Positions 1 to 5,272 of a stretch of 8,158 nucleotides of DNA are shown piece by piece (within the stretch, counting starts at the first letter, position 1; every line of letters starts with the position of its first letter). The position numbers and the translations under genes were made by a program. Below the pieces are notes generated by a model, which was given only the letters and a program-made list of their open reading frames with translations, had not been told where the DNA came from and ran no database searches. The DNA is taken from NCBI GenBank assembly GCA_964551475.1, contig CAZKCI010000035.1:1-8158 (forward strand). Reading direction: 5' to 3'. The DNA comes from CAZKCI01 sp964551475 (GTDB lineage: Bacteria > Auribacterota > Erginobacteria > Erginobacterales > CAZKCI01).

Positions 1-170
1 TCTTTGATGCACACACAGCGATTCTAATGAGGGAAAACGGAATCAAAACGATCTATACGAAAGACTCGGACTTCAATCGGTTTCCGTTTCTTGACACGGT
101 AGATCCGATTACGGAATATCGCCGAACAACGGCATCCAGGATATTGCCGCGACGCCGCGGCAAATCCTGA
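1..170 (+). CDS. PIN-domain toxin (VapC-like), C-terminal part
   Basis: The frame beginning at base 3 is open from the window edge to a TGA at 168-170 and gives 55 residues. They read as the C-terminal part of a PIN-domain ribonuclease: an early Asp followed by HTAILMRENG, a beta strand IKTIYT, then KDSDFNRFPFLDTVDPI. The Asp before HTA and the Asp pair in TKDSDF fit the late acidic residues that bind metal in PIN nucleases. PIN toxins of VapBC systems cleave RNA and are neutralised by an antitoxin normally encoded just upstream, here outside the window. Family members are about 130-140 residues, so less than half is visible. The last 16 residues, from RRTT onward, are encoded by the attC-like site at 121-186, which is usual for genes in integron cassettes. 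The family call is fairly secure; the specific subfamily and target are not. Confidence 0.72.
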   Translation, partial: FDAHTAILMRENGIKTIYTKDSDFNRFPFLDTVDPITEYRRTTASRILPRRRGKS

Positions 171-186
171 TGCCGTCGCGTTCGGT
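121..186 (+). other. attC-like integron recombination site 1
   Basis: The 66-bp site has the layout of an integron attC. R'' is GCCGAAC (121-127) and R' is GTTCGGT (180-186). Between them lie L'' CGGCATCCAGGAT (130-142) and L' ATCCTGATGCCG (164-175), which pair perfectly except for one extra C in L''; this is the extrahelical base typical of attC folds. A terminal hairpin TTGCCGC/GCGGCAA (144-150 with 157-163, loop 151-156) closes the structure. It lies directly after a + strand toxin gene, in the correct orientation, and contains that gene's stop codon. R' departs from the GTTRRRY consensus at one base (C at 182). Confidence 0.72.
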
Positions 187-237
187 GCCAGACGAAAATG
201 GATTGCCCGTGAACCAGCAGGGAGGTACTATCGTGGC

Positions 238-456
238 ATGACACCCACGCTACGGGAGCTAGAAACGCTATCCGTGTCCGAGCGTGTGCAACTCGTGGAG
301 GATCTGTGGGACAGCATCGCGCGAAGCAACGCGAATCTGCCCGTCCCGCAGTGGCAGAAAGATGAACTGGCCCGCCGGAAACGGAACTACCGCCAGAACC
401 CCGGTTCCGGCGAGAGTTGGGAGCAAGTCAAGCAGTCAATCCTCCGGCAGAAATGA
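238..456 (+). CDS. Addiction module antitoxin, Unstab_antitox / TIGR02574 type
   Basis: This 72-residue protein has the hallmark sequence of the putative addiction module component family (PF09720/TIGR02574). An N-terminal helix contains LRELETLSVSERVQLVEDLWDSI (residues 5-27), followed by the PVPQWQKDELARR segment (36-48) and a C-terminal GSGESWEQVKQSI (56-68). Such proteins bind and inhibit a RelE/ParE-type toxin encoded directly downstream and usually repress their own operon. The ATG at 238 has GGAGGT at 221-226, with a slightly long 11-base spacing. The stop overlaps the start of the toxin frame by four bases (ATGA, 453-456), so translation is probably coupled. The gene lies inside the cassette at 181-838. 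Its length is normal for the family, and it appears intact although its toxin is not. Confidence 0.85.
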   Translation: MTPTLRELETLSVSERVQLVEDLWDSIARSNANLPVPQWQKDELARRKRNYRQNPGSGESWEQVKQSILRQK

Positions 457-789
457 CTGAGCCACCCATCTTTCTCCCAGAGGCCAAGGCGGACGTTGCC
501 GACGCCTACCTTTGGTACTGAAGATCAATCTCAAGGACTCGGCCTGGAGTTTCTGCGCTGTGTCGAGGCAGTTCTTCTTTCGGTTCAGCGGACCCCTCTC
601 CTCTATCCCAGCGTTCACGAGTCCTATCGCAGGGCTCTTATTCGCCGATTCCCTTTCGCCATCTTTTTCGAATTCGAGCAGGATCACAATCGTTGCATCA
701 TCTACTCGGTCTTCCATTGTTCCCAGAATCCCGAGAAGTGGCGGAACCGACTTCGACCCCAGAACGACAAGCGCCGAACAACGGCCTGA
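453..789 (+). pseudogene. RelE/ParE-type toxin, frameshifted
   Basis: The ATG at 453 overlaps the antitoxin stop and starts a frame reading MTEPPIFLPEAKADVADAYLWY, which hits TGA at 519-521. Skipping one base there restores the expected WY-EDQSQGLGLEFLRCVEAV and continues through YRRALIRRFPFAIFFEF to VFHCSQNPEKWRNR, ending at TGA 787-789. The joined product of about 111 residues has the order of conserved parts of RelE/ParE toxins: N-terminal helix with WYE, Arg-rich RRALIRRFPF strand, and the terminal H-x-x-x-x-P-x-x-W-x-x-R motif. RelE members cleave mRNA on the ribosome and ParE members poison gyrase; which applies here cannot be told. A TTG at 496 could open the downstream frame but would lose the first helix. 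The break may be a real inactivating mutation, a sequencing error, or less likely programmed frameshifting. The C-terminus enters the attC site. Confidence 0.78.
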
Positions 790-844
790 ACCGTACCGGT
801 GACCCGTTGCGCAGTTCACCATCCGATTAAGCCGGGCGTTAGAC
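773..844 (+). other. attC-like integron recombination site 2
   Basis: The 72-bp site has R'' GCCGAAC (773-779) and R' GTTAGAC (838-844), an exact match to GTTRRRY. L'' CGGCCTGAACCG (782-793) pairs with L' CGATTAAGCCG (824-834), with one extra C in L'' (the extrahelical base) and two mismatches, one of which becomes a G-T pair on the bottom strand, the strand used in recombination. The inner stem GGTGA (798-802) pairs with TCACC (816-820). R'' is identical to that of site 1. The site lies at the 3' end of the toxin frame, whose TGA (787-789) is within it. The GCCGGGCGTTAGAC end closely resembles typical attC 3' ends. Confidence 0.75.
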
Positions 845-868
845 GCGACGCTTACCCGTCGCGTCTAA
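839..868. repeat. Perfect 12-bp inverted repeat abutting attC site 2
   Basis: TTAGACGCGACG (839-850) is the exact reverse complement of CGTCGCGTCTAA (857-868), separated by the 6-base loop CTTACC. The left arm begins at the predicted integron cut point and includes the end of R'. There is no T-run after it on either strand, so it is not a classical intrinsic terminator. It could still act as a stem-loop between the converging toxin and radical SAM genes, or be a remnant of another recombination element. Confidence 0.6.
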
Positions 869-873
869 GACCT

Positions 874-957
874 TGGGTTGGTTAAAAGACGAGGTTAATG
901 GTGCGGCACGCCGGCTGGCCGGCCAACACCATTAACCTAACCCATTGACCAAACCCA
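874..957. repeat. Interrupted palindrome between converging genes
   Basis: A perfect 12-bp inverted repeat, AGGTTAATGGTG (892-903) and CACCATTAACCT (927-938), surrounds a GC-rich apex with several GGCC units (904-926). Outside an 8-base unpaired stretch the pairing resumes between GGGTTGGTT (874-882) and GACCAAACCC (946-955 approx.), with one bulge. The right side also carries three loosely repeated AACCCAT units (about 939, 952 and 969). No coding frame is convincing here. It may be a transcription barrier between convergent genes or a decayed mobile palindrome; I recognise no named family. Confidence 0.5.
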
Positions 958-980
958 TTTCCTGACCTTAACCCATCTGC

Positions 981-2159
981 TTATAAGTTAAGGAGGAGCT
1001 GCTCCGGCGGCTCCTCCTTCGCTTTGCCCGGGTAGAACCTCCCGTTCAGTGTGAGGAAATTCCTCGCCCGGCCGGTCGGGACGCGCAGCTGCTTGAGCGC
1101 CTCGAGCGAGTTTATCTTCCCCTGTCTCCGCAGTTCGACGATCTTCTCGGCCGAGACCGGGCCGAGTCCGGGCACCCGCAAAAGCTCCTCCCGGGCGGCC
1201 CGGTTGATCTCCAACGGGAAGAGATCAGGGTGGGATTGCGCCCAGGCGAGCTTGGGATCGATGTCCAGGCGGAGGTTGCCGGTCGCGTTTTCGAAGGGGA
1301 GTTCCGAGAAGGAAAATCCGTAGAAGCGCAGGAGCCAGTCCGACTGGTAAAGGCGATGTTCTCGGACGGGTGAGGGGGCGGCCGCTTTCGCCAGCGGCGT
1401 TCCCCACACGGGCCTGAGAGCGCTGTAGTAGGCGCGCCGCAGAGAGAGGTTGCGGTAGAGCCAATCGGAGGCGGTCATGATCTCCCGGTCGCTCTCACCG
1501 GCCGCCCCGACCACGAACTGGGTGGTGATCCCGGCCGGGATCCCGGCGCAGCGTTTCGCCCAGGCCAGCCGCTGGATCATCCCCTCCTTCAGGTTCTTGT
1601 GAGGGGCGATCAGGCTGAGCCGGCTTTGGTTGGGGGCTTCCAGGTTCACGGAGACCCGGTCGGCGATCCGGCAGGCCTCCGCCACCGCCCCCTCGCTCAC
1701 ACCGGGCAGGATCTTCAGATGGATATAGCCGCGGAAGTGGTAGCGCTCCCGGATGATCGACACCGCGGCGATCATCTTTTCCTGCACCCGCTCGGGATGA
1801 TCCGGGATGGCGGAGGAGAGGAAGAGCCCCTCGACGATCCTCCGACGATGGAGGTCGATAAAGGTCCGCGCCAGCTCCTCGGGCTCCCAGCGGCACTCCG
1901 GGGTGTCGGCGGAGGAGCGCATCGCGCAGTAGCGGCAGTCCATCCGGCAGCGGTTGTCGAGGAGGATCTTGAAAAGGCGGATCGAACCGCCGCCGGGGCG
2001 GATGCTGGTATAGACGGCGGAGCGGAGGCGGGAGGAGCGTCGGAGGGGAGCGATTCTCGCCGCCTCCGACCAGGGGGAGGCGCAGGCGTCGTCCCGGGCG
2101 GCGTCGCCCAGGAGCTTTATCTTGTCCTCCACCCCCGTCGTTCGCCGGATGAAAGTCAC
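981..2159 (-). CDS. Radical SAM protein with C-terminal helix-hairpin-helix (TIGR03916-like, putative DNA modification/repair)
   Basis: This 392-residue protein carries CRMDCRYC at residues 71-78, the CX3CX2C motif (C71, C75, C78) that holds the 4Fe-4S cluster used to cleave S-adenosylmethionine. Typical family signatures follow: RRRIVEGLFLSSAI (105-118), HLKILPGVSE (147-156) and SVNLEAPN (170-177). Residues about 322-343 form a helix-hairpin-helix (REELLRVPGLGPVSAEKIVEL), a non-specific DNA-binding element. This architecture matches the family called putative DNA modification/repair radical SAM protein, which commonly neighbours a uracil-DNA glycosylase-like gene. No partner is visible here, and the substrate is unknown for the family. 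The coordinates give the longest frame, a GTG at 2159 without a ribosome site. A GTG at 2132 (VEDKIKLLGDAARDDAC) starts where I expect homologs to start and is about as plausible. A 10-bp hairpin (990-999 with 1010-1019) lies in the last codons. Confidence 0.85.
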   Translation of the reverse strand: MTFIRRTTGVEDKIKLLGDAARDDACASPWSEAARIAPLRRSSRLRSAVYTSIRPGGGSIRLFKILLDNRCRMDCRYCAMRSSADTPECRWEPEELARTFIDLHRRRIVEGLFLSSAIPDHPERVQEKMIAAVSIIRERYHFRGYIHLKILPGVSEGAVAEACRIADRVSVNLEAPNQSRLSLIAPHKNLKEGMIQRLAWAKRCAGIPAGITTQFVVGAAGESDREIMTASDWLYRNLSLRRAYYSALRPVWGTPLAKAAAPSPVREHRLYQSDWLLRFYGFSFSELPFENATGNLRLDIDPKLAWAQSHPDLFPLEINRAAREELLRVPGLGPVSAEKIVELRRQGKINSLEALKQLRVPTGRARNFLTLNGRFYPGKAKEEPPEQLLLNL

Positions 2160-2165
2160 ATGCCG

Positions 2166-2196
2166 ATTATACGAGGGGGAGGAGGGACGGTGTCAA
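2166..2196 (-). promoter_or_regulatory. Candidate sigma-70 promoter of the radical SAM gene, partly built by the repeat
   Basis: On the - strand a perfect TATAAT (2171 to 2166) lies 19 bases after a perfect TTGACA (2196 to 2191). The TTGACA is inside the 56-bp repeat and the TATAAT is just outside it. Transcription would begin near 2160-2159, leaving either a leaderless GTG at 2159 or a leader of about 27 bases for the GTG at 2132. The spacing is longer than the ideal 17, so strength is uncertain. Confidence 0.4.
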
Positions 2197-2236
2197 ATTG
2201 TCAAATTGAACTTAACAATTTGACACCGTCCCTCCT
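2181..2236. repeat. 56-bp palindromic repeat, copy 1
   Basis: The arms GGAGGGACGGTGTCAAATT and AATTTGACACCGTCCCTCC are perfect reverse complements around a 17-base centre, with one more paired base at each side in this copy. The centre repeats GTCAAATT, so the left side reads GTGTCAAATTGTCAAATTG and two pairing registers are possible. All 56 bases are identical to the copy at 3983-4038, in the same orientation. It lies between the 3' end of the beta-helix gene and the 5' end of the radical SAM gene. The GGGACGGT palindrome style resembles REP-like elements mobilised by Y1 (TnpA-REP) transposases in many environmental genomes; no transposase is present here, so that link is inference. Confidence 0.85.
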
Positions 2237-2266
2237 CCTGTCCCTCCTCCTGCCGTCCCCGGTGCT

Positions 2267-3787
2267 TTACGGGACGATTTCGTCCGCGCCCCGGTCGGGG
2301 AGGGAATCGCGCGCGTCGCCGTCGATGTCGTCGGGCGGGGAATAGCGGGCGTCGGCCGTCCCCGCGGAGGGGGAACCGGGCTGCAGGTGAAGGTCGAAGT
2401 TGCCGGCGCCGTTGGCGTTGAAGACGACGAACATCGGGTTGATGTTGGCGTTGTTTCCTCCGGCGTTGCGGACTCCCCGGATCTGGTTCTGCGCGTTGAC
2501 CTGCCAGAAGTCGTTCCACCCGGCCCAGGCGAGGTTGCCGCCGTCCCCGACGATCCCGATCCGATGATGAGCAATGATATTGTTGGCGACGCTGGTCGGG
2601 TTGTTCAGCCCCTGCACGCGGACGGCTTCGGTCGCGATCGCCGCGTTTAATGCGTGGGCGAAGGTGTTGTTATAGATCGAGGCCGTCGCGCCGGAGACGA
2701 CGAAGACGCCGCATCCCTGGGGGGCGAGGTTGCGGTCGAAGAAGTTGTTGCGGACGTTCATCCGCGCCAGGTTCGCCAGCCAGACCGCCCCGCCCCGGTA
2801 GGTGGCGCGGTTCTCGAGGAACTCGTTGCCTTCGATCGCGCTGTTCGCGTTCAGGCGCCCGCTGAGCGCCACCCCGGCGCCGTCAAGGGCGGTGTTGAAA
2901 TGGAGGTCGCAGCCGCTCAAGGTCACGGTCGAGCCCAGGCCGTAGAGGCCGCCGCCGTCGCGGGGGCAGTTTCCTCCGTCGATGAGGCAGTTCTCGACCA
3001 CGACGGCGCTTCTCAGGGCGTAGATCGTGCCGCCGTTCCCGACCGTGGCATCGTTGTCGAAGAAATCCATGTTGGAGATCCGGGCCGTCCGAGGGTTGTC
3101 GACCAAGGCGATACCCCCGCCCTCCCCCGCGTCGTTCTCCATGAATACATGCTCGCTGAAGGAGCAGGTCAGCGCGCCGCGGACTTCAATGCCTCCGCCC
3201 CGGCTTGCCCGGTTGCACTTGATCTCGTTTTCCGCGCTGACCACCGTGCCGCCTCCGGTCAGGAAGAGCCCGCCTCCGTAGTTCGCGGCCACGTTGTCGT
3301 GGATGTAGTTGAAGGTGATATCCATCCGGCCGGAGCAGCTGGAGCAGACACCCGCTCCCTTGGCCGCTTGGTTATTGGCGATTTCATTGTTCCAGACCAC
3401 CGCCGCGCCGTTTCCGCTGACAAAGACCCCAGAGTTAGCCCCTCCCTGGATGTCGAACTGCAAAAGCTGGCTGGCCCGCCCGACGGCGGCGTCAGTGTGC
3501 AGATCCACCACCGGTTTCGAGGCGTCGGCCGGCCGGAGCATGGGCCGGCCTTGGAAGCCGGGGGAGGCCTTGAGGGATACGCCGGCGGGAACGACGAAGT
3601 TTCCGACGTAGGGGTTCTGGTTCCATCCCACCAGGACGACATCACCCGGACGGGAAGCGTTCAAGCAGGCCTGGATGCCCGGTACCTGGTTCGGATTGTT
3701 GACCGGGCGGGTTATCGCCCATCCCTCCCTGGCTGACGTCGTCGCCGCCAAGGTCAGGATCGCGCTCACCAGAAACATTTTTCTCAT
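2267..3787 (-). CDS. Exported right-handed parallel beta-helix repeat protein
   Basis: The ATG at 3787 is preceded by AAAGGAGGA (3801-3793), ideally spaced, and opens with a signal peptide MRKMFLVSAILTLAATTSA (1-19), so the frame's 55-codon upstream extension is not used. The mature protein starts like pectate-lyase-fold proteins (IQACLNASRPGDVVLVG, about 38-54). It continues with many short beta-helix turns containing NN, GGG and asparagine ladders, for example NNEIANNQAAKGAGV, NYGGGLFLTGGG, NRASRGGGIEV and NNTFAHALN. The C-terminus PDDIDGDARDSLPDRGADE resembles the end of 'choice-of-anchor Q' beta-helix proteins. Total length is 506 residues. The fold is used by polysaccharide lyases, adhesins and structural surface proteins; no catalytic set can be assigned. 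The gene stands alone between two identical repeats and has a predicted sigma-54 promoter. Several cysteines (CSSCSG, CNRAS, NCPRDG) could form disulfides outside the cytoplasm. Confidence 0.85.
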   Translation of the reverse strand: MRKMFLVSAILTLAATTSAREGWAITRPVNNPNQVPGIQACLNASRPGDVVLVGWNQNPYVGNFVVPAGVSLKASPGFQGRPMLRPADASKPVVDLHTDAAVGRASQLLQFDIQGGANSGVFVSGNGAAVVWNNEIANNQAAKGAGVCSSCSGRMDITFNYIHDNVAANYGGGLFLTGGGTVVSAENEIKCNRASRGGGIEVRGALTCSFSEHVFMENDAGEGGGIALVDNPRTARISNMDFFDNDATVGNGGTIYALRSAVVVENCLIDGGNCPRDGGGLYGLGSTVTLSGCDLHFNTALDGAGVALSGRLNANSAIEGNEFLENRATYRGGAVWLANLARMNVRNNFFDRNLAPQGCGVFVVSGATASIYNNTFAHALNAAIATEAVRVQGLNNPTSVANNIIAHHRIGIVGDGGNLAWAGWNDFWQVNAQNQIRGVRNAGGNNANINPMFVVFNANGAGNFDLHLQPGSPSAGTADARYSPPDDIDGDARDSLPDRGADEIVP

Positions 3788-3821
3788 GACCGTCCTCCTT
3801 TGTGGTTCGGGAGATATAAAA

Positions 3822-3838
3822 AGCAATTCCCGTGCCAA
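3822..3838 (-). promoter_or_regulatory. Sigma-54 (RpoN) promoter of the beta-helix gene
   Basis: Read on the - strand, 3838 to 3822 is TTGGCACGGGAATTGCT, an exact fit to the TTGGCACG-N4-TTGCT consensus. GG (-24) and GC (-12) are separated by the required 10 bases. Transcription would start near 3811, leaving a leader of about 24 bases that contains AAAGGAGG just before the ATG at 3787. Position, orientation and match are all right. Sigma-54 promoters need an enhancer-binding activator, so the gene is probably switched on by a specific signal. Confidence 0.8.
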
Positions 3839-3861
3839 CGATGGAGCGGCGGGAGGTGGAA

Positions 3862-3953
3862 GCGGTAATGTATTGCCGCACAGGGAGTTCCGATCTGGCT
3901 CTCCCCCCGAGGTCGAGAAAATCACTGCTGGCAAGCGGTTGCTCTCTCGCAAC
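3862..3953 (-). promoter_or_regulatory. Two dyads upstream of the sigma-54 promoter, possible activator sites
   Basis: GCGGTAAT-GT-ATTGCCGC (3862-3879) is a near-perfect palindrome with one mismatch, centred about 60 bases upstream of the predicted start. GTTGC-N6-GCAAC (3938-3953) is centred about 135 bases upstream. Enhancer-binding proteins often use dyads at such distances, but the two are not clearly the same sequence, so this is only a candidate. Confidence 0.28.
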
Positions 3954-3982
3954 AGCCGTTGTGGAAATGAAACGGAGCGGAG

Positions 3983-4038
3983 GGAGGGACGGTGTCAAAT
4001 TGTCAAATTGAACTTAACAATTTGACACCGTCCCTCCT
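3983..4038. repeat. 56-bp palindromic repeat, copy 2
   Basis: This copy is identical over all 56 bases to 2181-2236 and in the same orientation. It sits between the upstream region of the beta-helix gene and the methyltransferase gene, and overlaps the latter's 3' end: the stop TAA (4016-4014) is in the centre of the palindrome and about the last seven codons (GGTVSNC) come from its right arm. The two copies bracket about 1.75 kb holding only the beta-helix gene and its promoter. As RNA the arms would form a long stem downstream of the methyltransferase, without a U-run. Confidence 0.85.
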
Positions 4039-5126
4039 GCCGGGAGGCGGAAAACGGTGCCGGAGAGCTGGAGACCGGAGAACCTGACCAGATCGCCGCG
4101 AGAGAGGTCATCAAAAGCGGCGTTAGCTGCCGAACGGTCGCGGTCGAGGCGGTGGATTTTCACGCGCTCATGGCCATTGCAGACCCAGAGATCCAGCCTG
4201 CCCCGGGTCTTGATGGGCGAGGAGACCACGCGCCAGGAACCCTCCGGGGGGAGGGCGCCCTTTCCGAAGACGAGGTAGGAGAAGTCCGTTCGGGTGGGAT
4301 CGAGACCGGCCTCCCGTCCGAGCTGTTCTGTGAGCGGCGGCATGGTCGCGCGGACGGTGTCGTGGCACCAGTCCTGTTCGTTCGGGAGAGCGGGGCAGGG
4401 ACCGGGTCGCGGACAGGGGGCGAGGAGAGGGAGGGGGAAGCCTTTGCTCAAAAGAAGATCGCGCCGGGAGAGAAAGGCGCGGGAGATCTCCCGCGTCGCC
4501 GGTTCGCTCAGGATGAGGGCGCCTCCCGGCCCGATCATCCCGCCCAGTCGCCGCCAGAGGGCAAGGACGGCATCGCCTCTCTCCGTCGGCTTCCGGGGAT
4601 CGATCATTTCGGCCATCAAGCTCGAGGCGACGATCAGGTCATAGGTTTCCTGTCGAGGGAGGTCATACGGACGGGAAAGATCGATCGCGCGCGTGACGAT
4701 CCGGAGATTCGGATGGTTCAACCCGCCCACGGAACGGCAGAGACGGGAGGCGAGGGAGAGGACCGAACGGTCGGCGTCCACCAGGGCGATTTTTTCCAGG
4801 GCCTCTCCGGCCGGCGAGGCGAGGACGGCGAGTGCCGCCGACCCCGGCCCGCAGCCGAGGTCGAGGAGCGAGCGGGGGCGGCTGTCCGGAAGGATGTTCT
4901 GCCAGAGATGGGAGATTCTGGCCGCCGCGCGGGGGAGGAAATACCAGAGGTAGGCGGGATCGGCGGCGTCCCTCCGGACGCCCGGGGAGCGATAACCGCG
5001 GTGGAGGGCGCGCAGGCGCGCGATCAAATCCGGCGCAGGGAGGGAATCGTAAGCCAGGCCGGTTTCCCGGGCAAGAGCGGAGACTATCGGAGCTGGAAGT
5101 GCGGCGGCGTACGGCGGCGGCTTCAT
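4014..5126 (-). CDS. Rsm22-family methyltransferase (small ribosomal subunit associated)
   Basis: This 370-residue protein has a class I SAM-binding motif LLDLGCGPGSA (87-97) and an acidic strand IALVDAD (113-119). Its Rsm22 signature is PCPRPGPCP...DWCHDTV, with C238, C244 and C254, plus a fourth cysteine at C316 in LDLWVCNG. Members of PF09243 include yeast Rsm22 and human METTL17, linked to small mitoribosomal subunit assembly. The four cysteines match those proposed there to bind an Fe-S cluster or metal. A ribosome-assembly or rRNA-methylation role is inferred from the family. The ATG at 5126 has only a weak, distant AAGG upstream, but the N-terminus looks natural. A TATAAT at 5172-5167 on this strand could serve it, without a clear -35. 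The C-terminal GGTVSNC and stop are supplied by the 56-bp repeat, so the native end was probably altered by the repeat's insertion. Confidence 0.85.
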   Translation of the reverse strand: MKPPPYAAALPAPIVSALARETGLAYDSLPAPDLIARLRALHRGYRSPGVRRDAADPAYLWYFLPRAAARISHLWQNILPDSRPRSLLDLGCGPGSAALAVLASPAGEALEKIALVDADRSVLSLASRLCRSVGGLNHPNLRIVTRAIDLSRPYDLPRQETYDLIVASSLMAEMIDPRKPTERGDAVLALWRRLGGMIGPGGALILSEPATREISRAFLSRRDLLLSKGFPLPLLAPCPRPGPCPALPNEQDWCHDTVRATMPPLTEQLGREAGLDPTRTDFSYLVFGKGALPPEGSWRVVSSPIKTRGRLDLWVCNGHERVKIHRLDRDRSAANAAFDDLSRGDLVRFSGLQLSGTVFRLPAGGTVSNC

Positions 5127-5142
5127 GACAGCGAATTTTACC

Positions 5143-5171
5143 TTGACATAATACCGAGAGGGGAGGATTAT
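5143..5171 (+). promoter_or_regulatory. Candidate sigma-70 promoter of the peptidase gene
   Basis: A perfect TTGACA (5143-5148) is followed after 17 bases by GATTAT (5166-5171), a moderate -10; the AT-rich TATATT at 5171-5176 overlaps it. The start would be near 5178, giving a leader of about 95 bases to the ATG at 5273. The 146-bp region is shared with the divergent methyltransferase gene. Confidence 0.42.
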
Positions 5172-5192
5172 ATATTGCGATGATTATAAATC

Positions 5193-5213
5193 AGCGCCCC
5201 TCCCCGGGGCGCT
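5193..5213 (+). promoter_or_regulatory. GC-rich stem-loop in the peptidase leader
   Basis: AGCGCCCC (5193-5200) pairs perfectly with GGGGCGCT (5206-5213) around a 5-base loop, about 60 bases before the ATG. It would lie near the 5' end of the mRNA. No T-run follows, so it is more likely a stabilising 5' stem or attenuator-like element than a terminator. Confidence 0.4.
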
Positions 5214-5272
5214 CGGTTTATAGAGGGGGAAGAGGCAGAGGCACGTGTCCACTTTCAACCCGGGAGGGTGGT

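Larger units (their letters stand above)
181..838 (+). mobile_element. Integron gene cassette carrying an antitoxin and a broken toxin
   Basis: Cassettes are cut between G and TT of R', so this unit runs from TTCGGT at 181 to the G at 838, 658 bp. If circularised, its own R' would be GTTCGGTG, which pairs with its own R'' region CGCCGAAC (772-779) with one mismatch. That is better than the pairing with the GTTAGAC that follows in the array, and is what a genuine excisable cassette should show. It carries one antitoxin and one frameshifted toxin, both on the + strand and ending at the attC. Base composition is visibly less GC-rich than the rest of the window. No integrase or attI is seen, so this could be part of a sedentary integron or an integrase-less cluster of attC sites. 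Confidence 0.65.

Noticed and set aside
436..822. A 128-residue open frame on the - strand across the toxin and attC site 2
   Set aside because: It lies opposite a recognisable RelE/ParE toxin sequence and itself resembles nothing.
990..1019. 10-bp hairpin as an intrinsic terminator of the radical SAM gene
   Set aside because: It lies within the last codons and is not followed by a U-run, so it is noted only as a stem-loop in the coding sequence.
2654..3736. A 360-residue open frame on the + strand opposite the beta-helix gene
   Set aside because: It is a GC-driven shadow with no recognisable motif, whereas the - strand frame has a promoter, ribosome site, signal peptide and beta-helix repeats.
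3788..3952. The 55-codon N-terminal extension of the beta-helix frame
   Set aside because: The ATG at 3787 has an excellent ribosome site and signal peptide, and the extension would cover the sigma-54 promoter.
4152..5183. A 343-residue open frame on the + strand opposite the methyltransferase
   Set aside because: It has no domain signal. The - strand frame has the SAM-binding and cysteine motifs of the Rsm22 family.
5234..5256. A second sigma-54-like promoter before the peptidase (AGGCACG followed by CTTTC)
   Set aside because: The -12 GC is missing (CT instead) and the distance to the ATG is short, so it does not meet the consensus.
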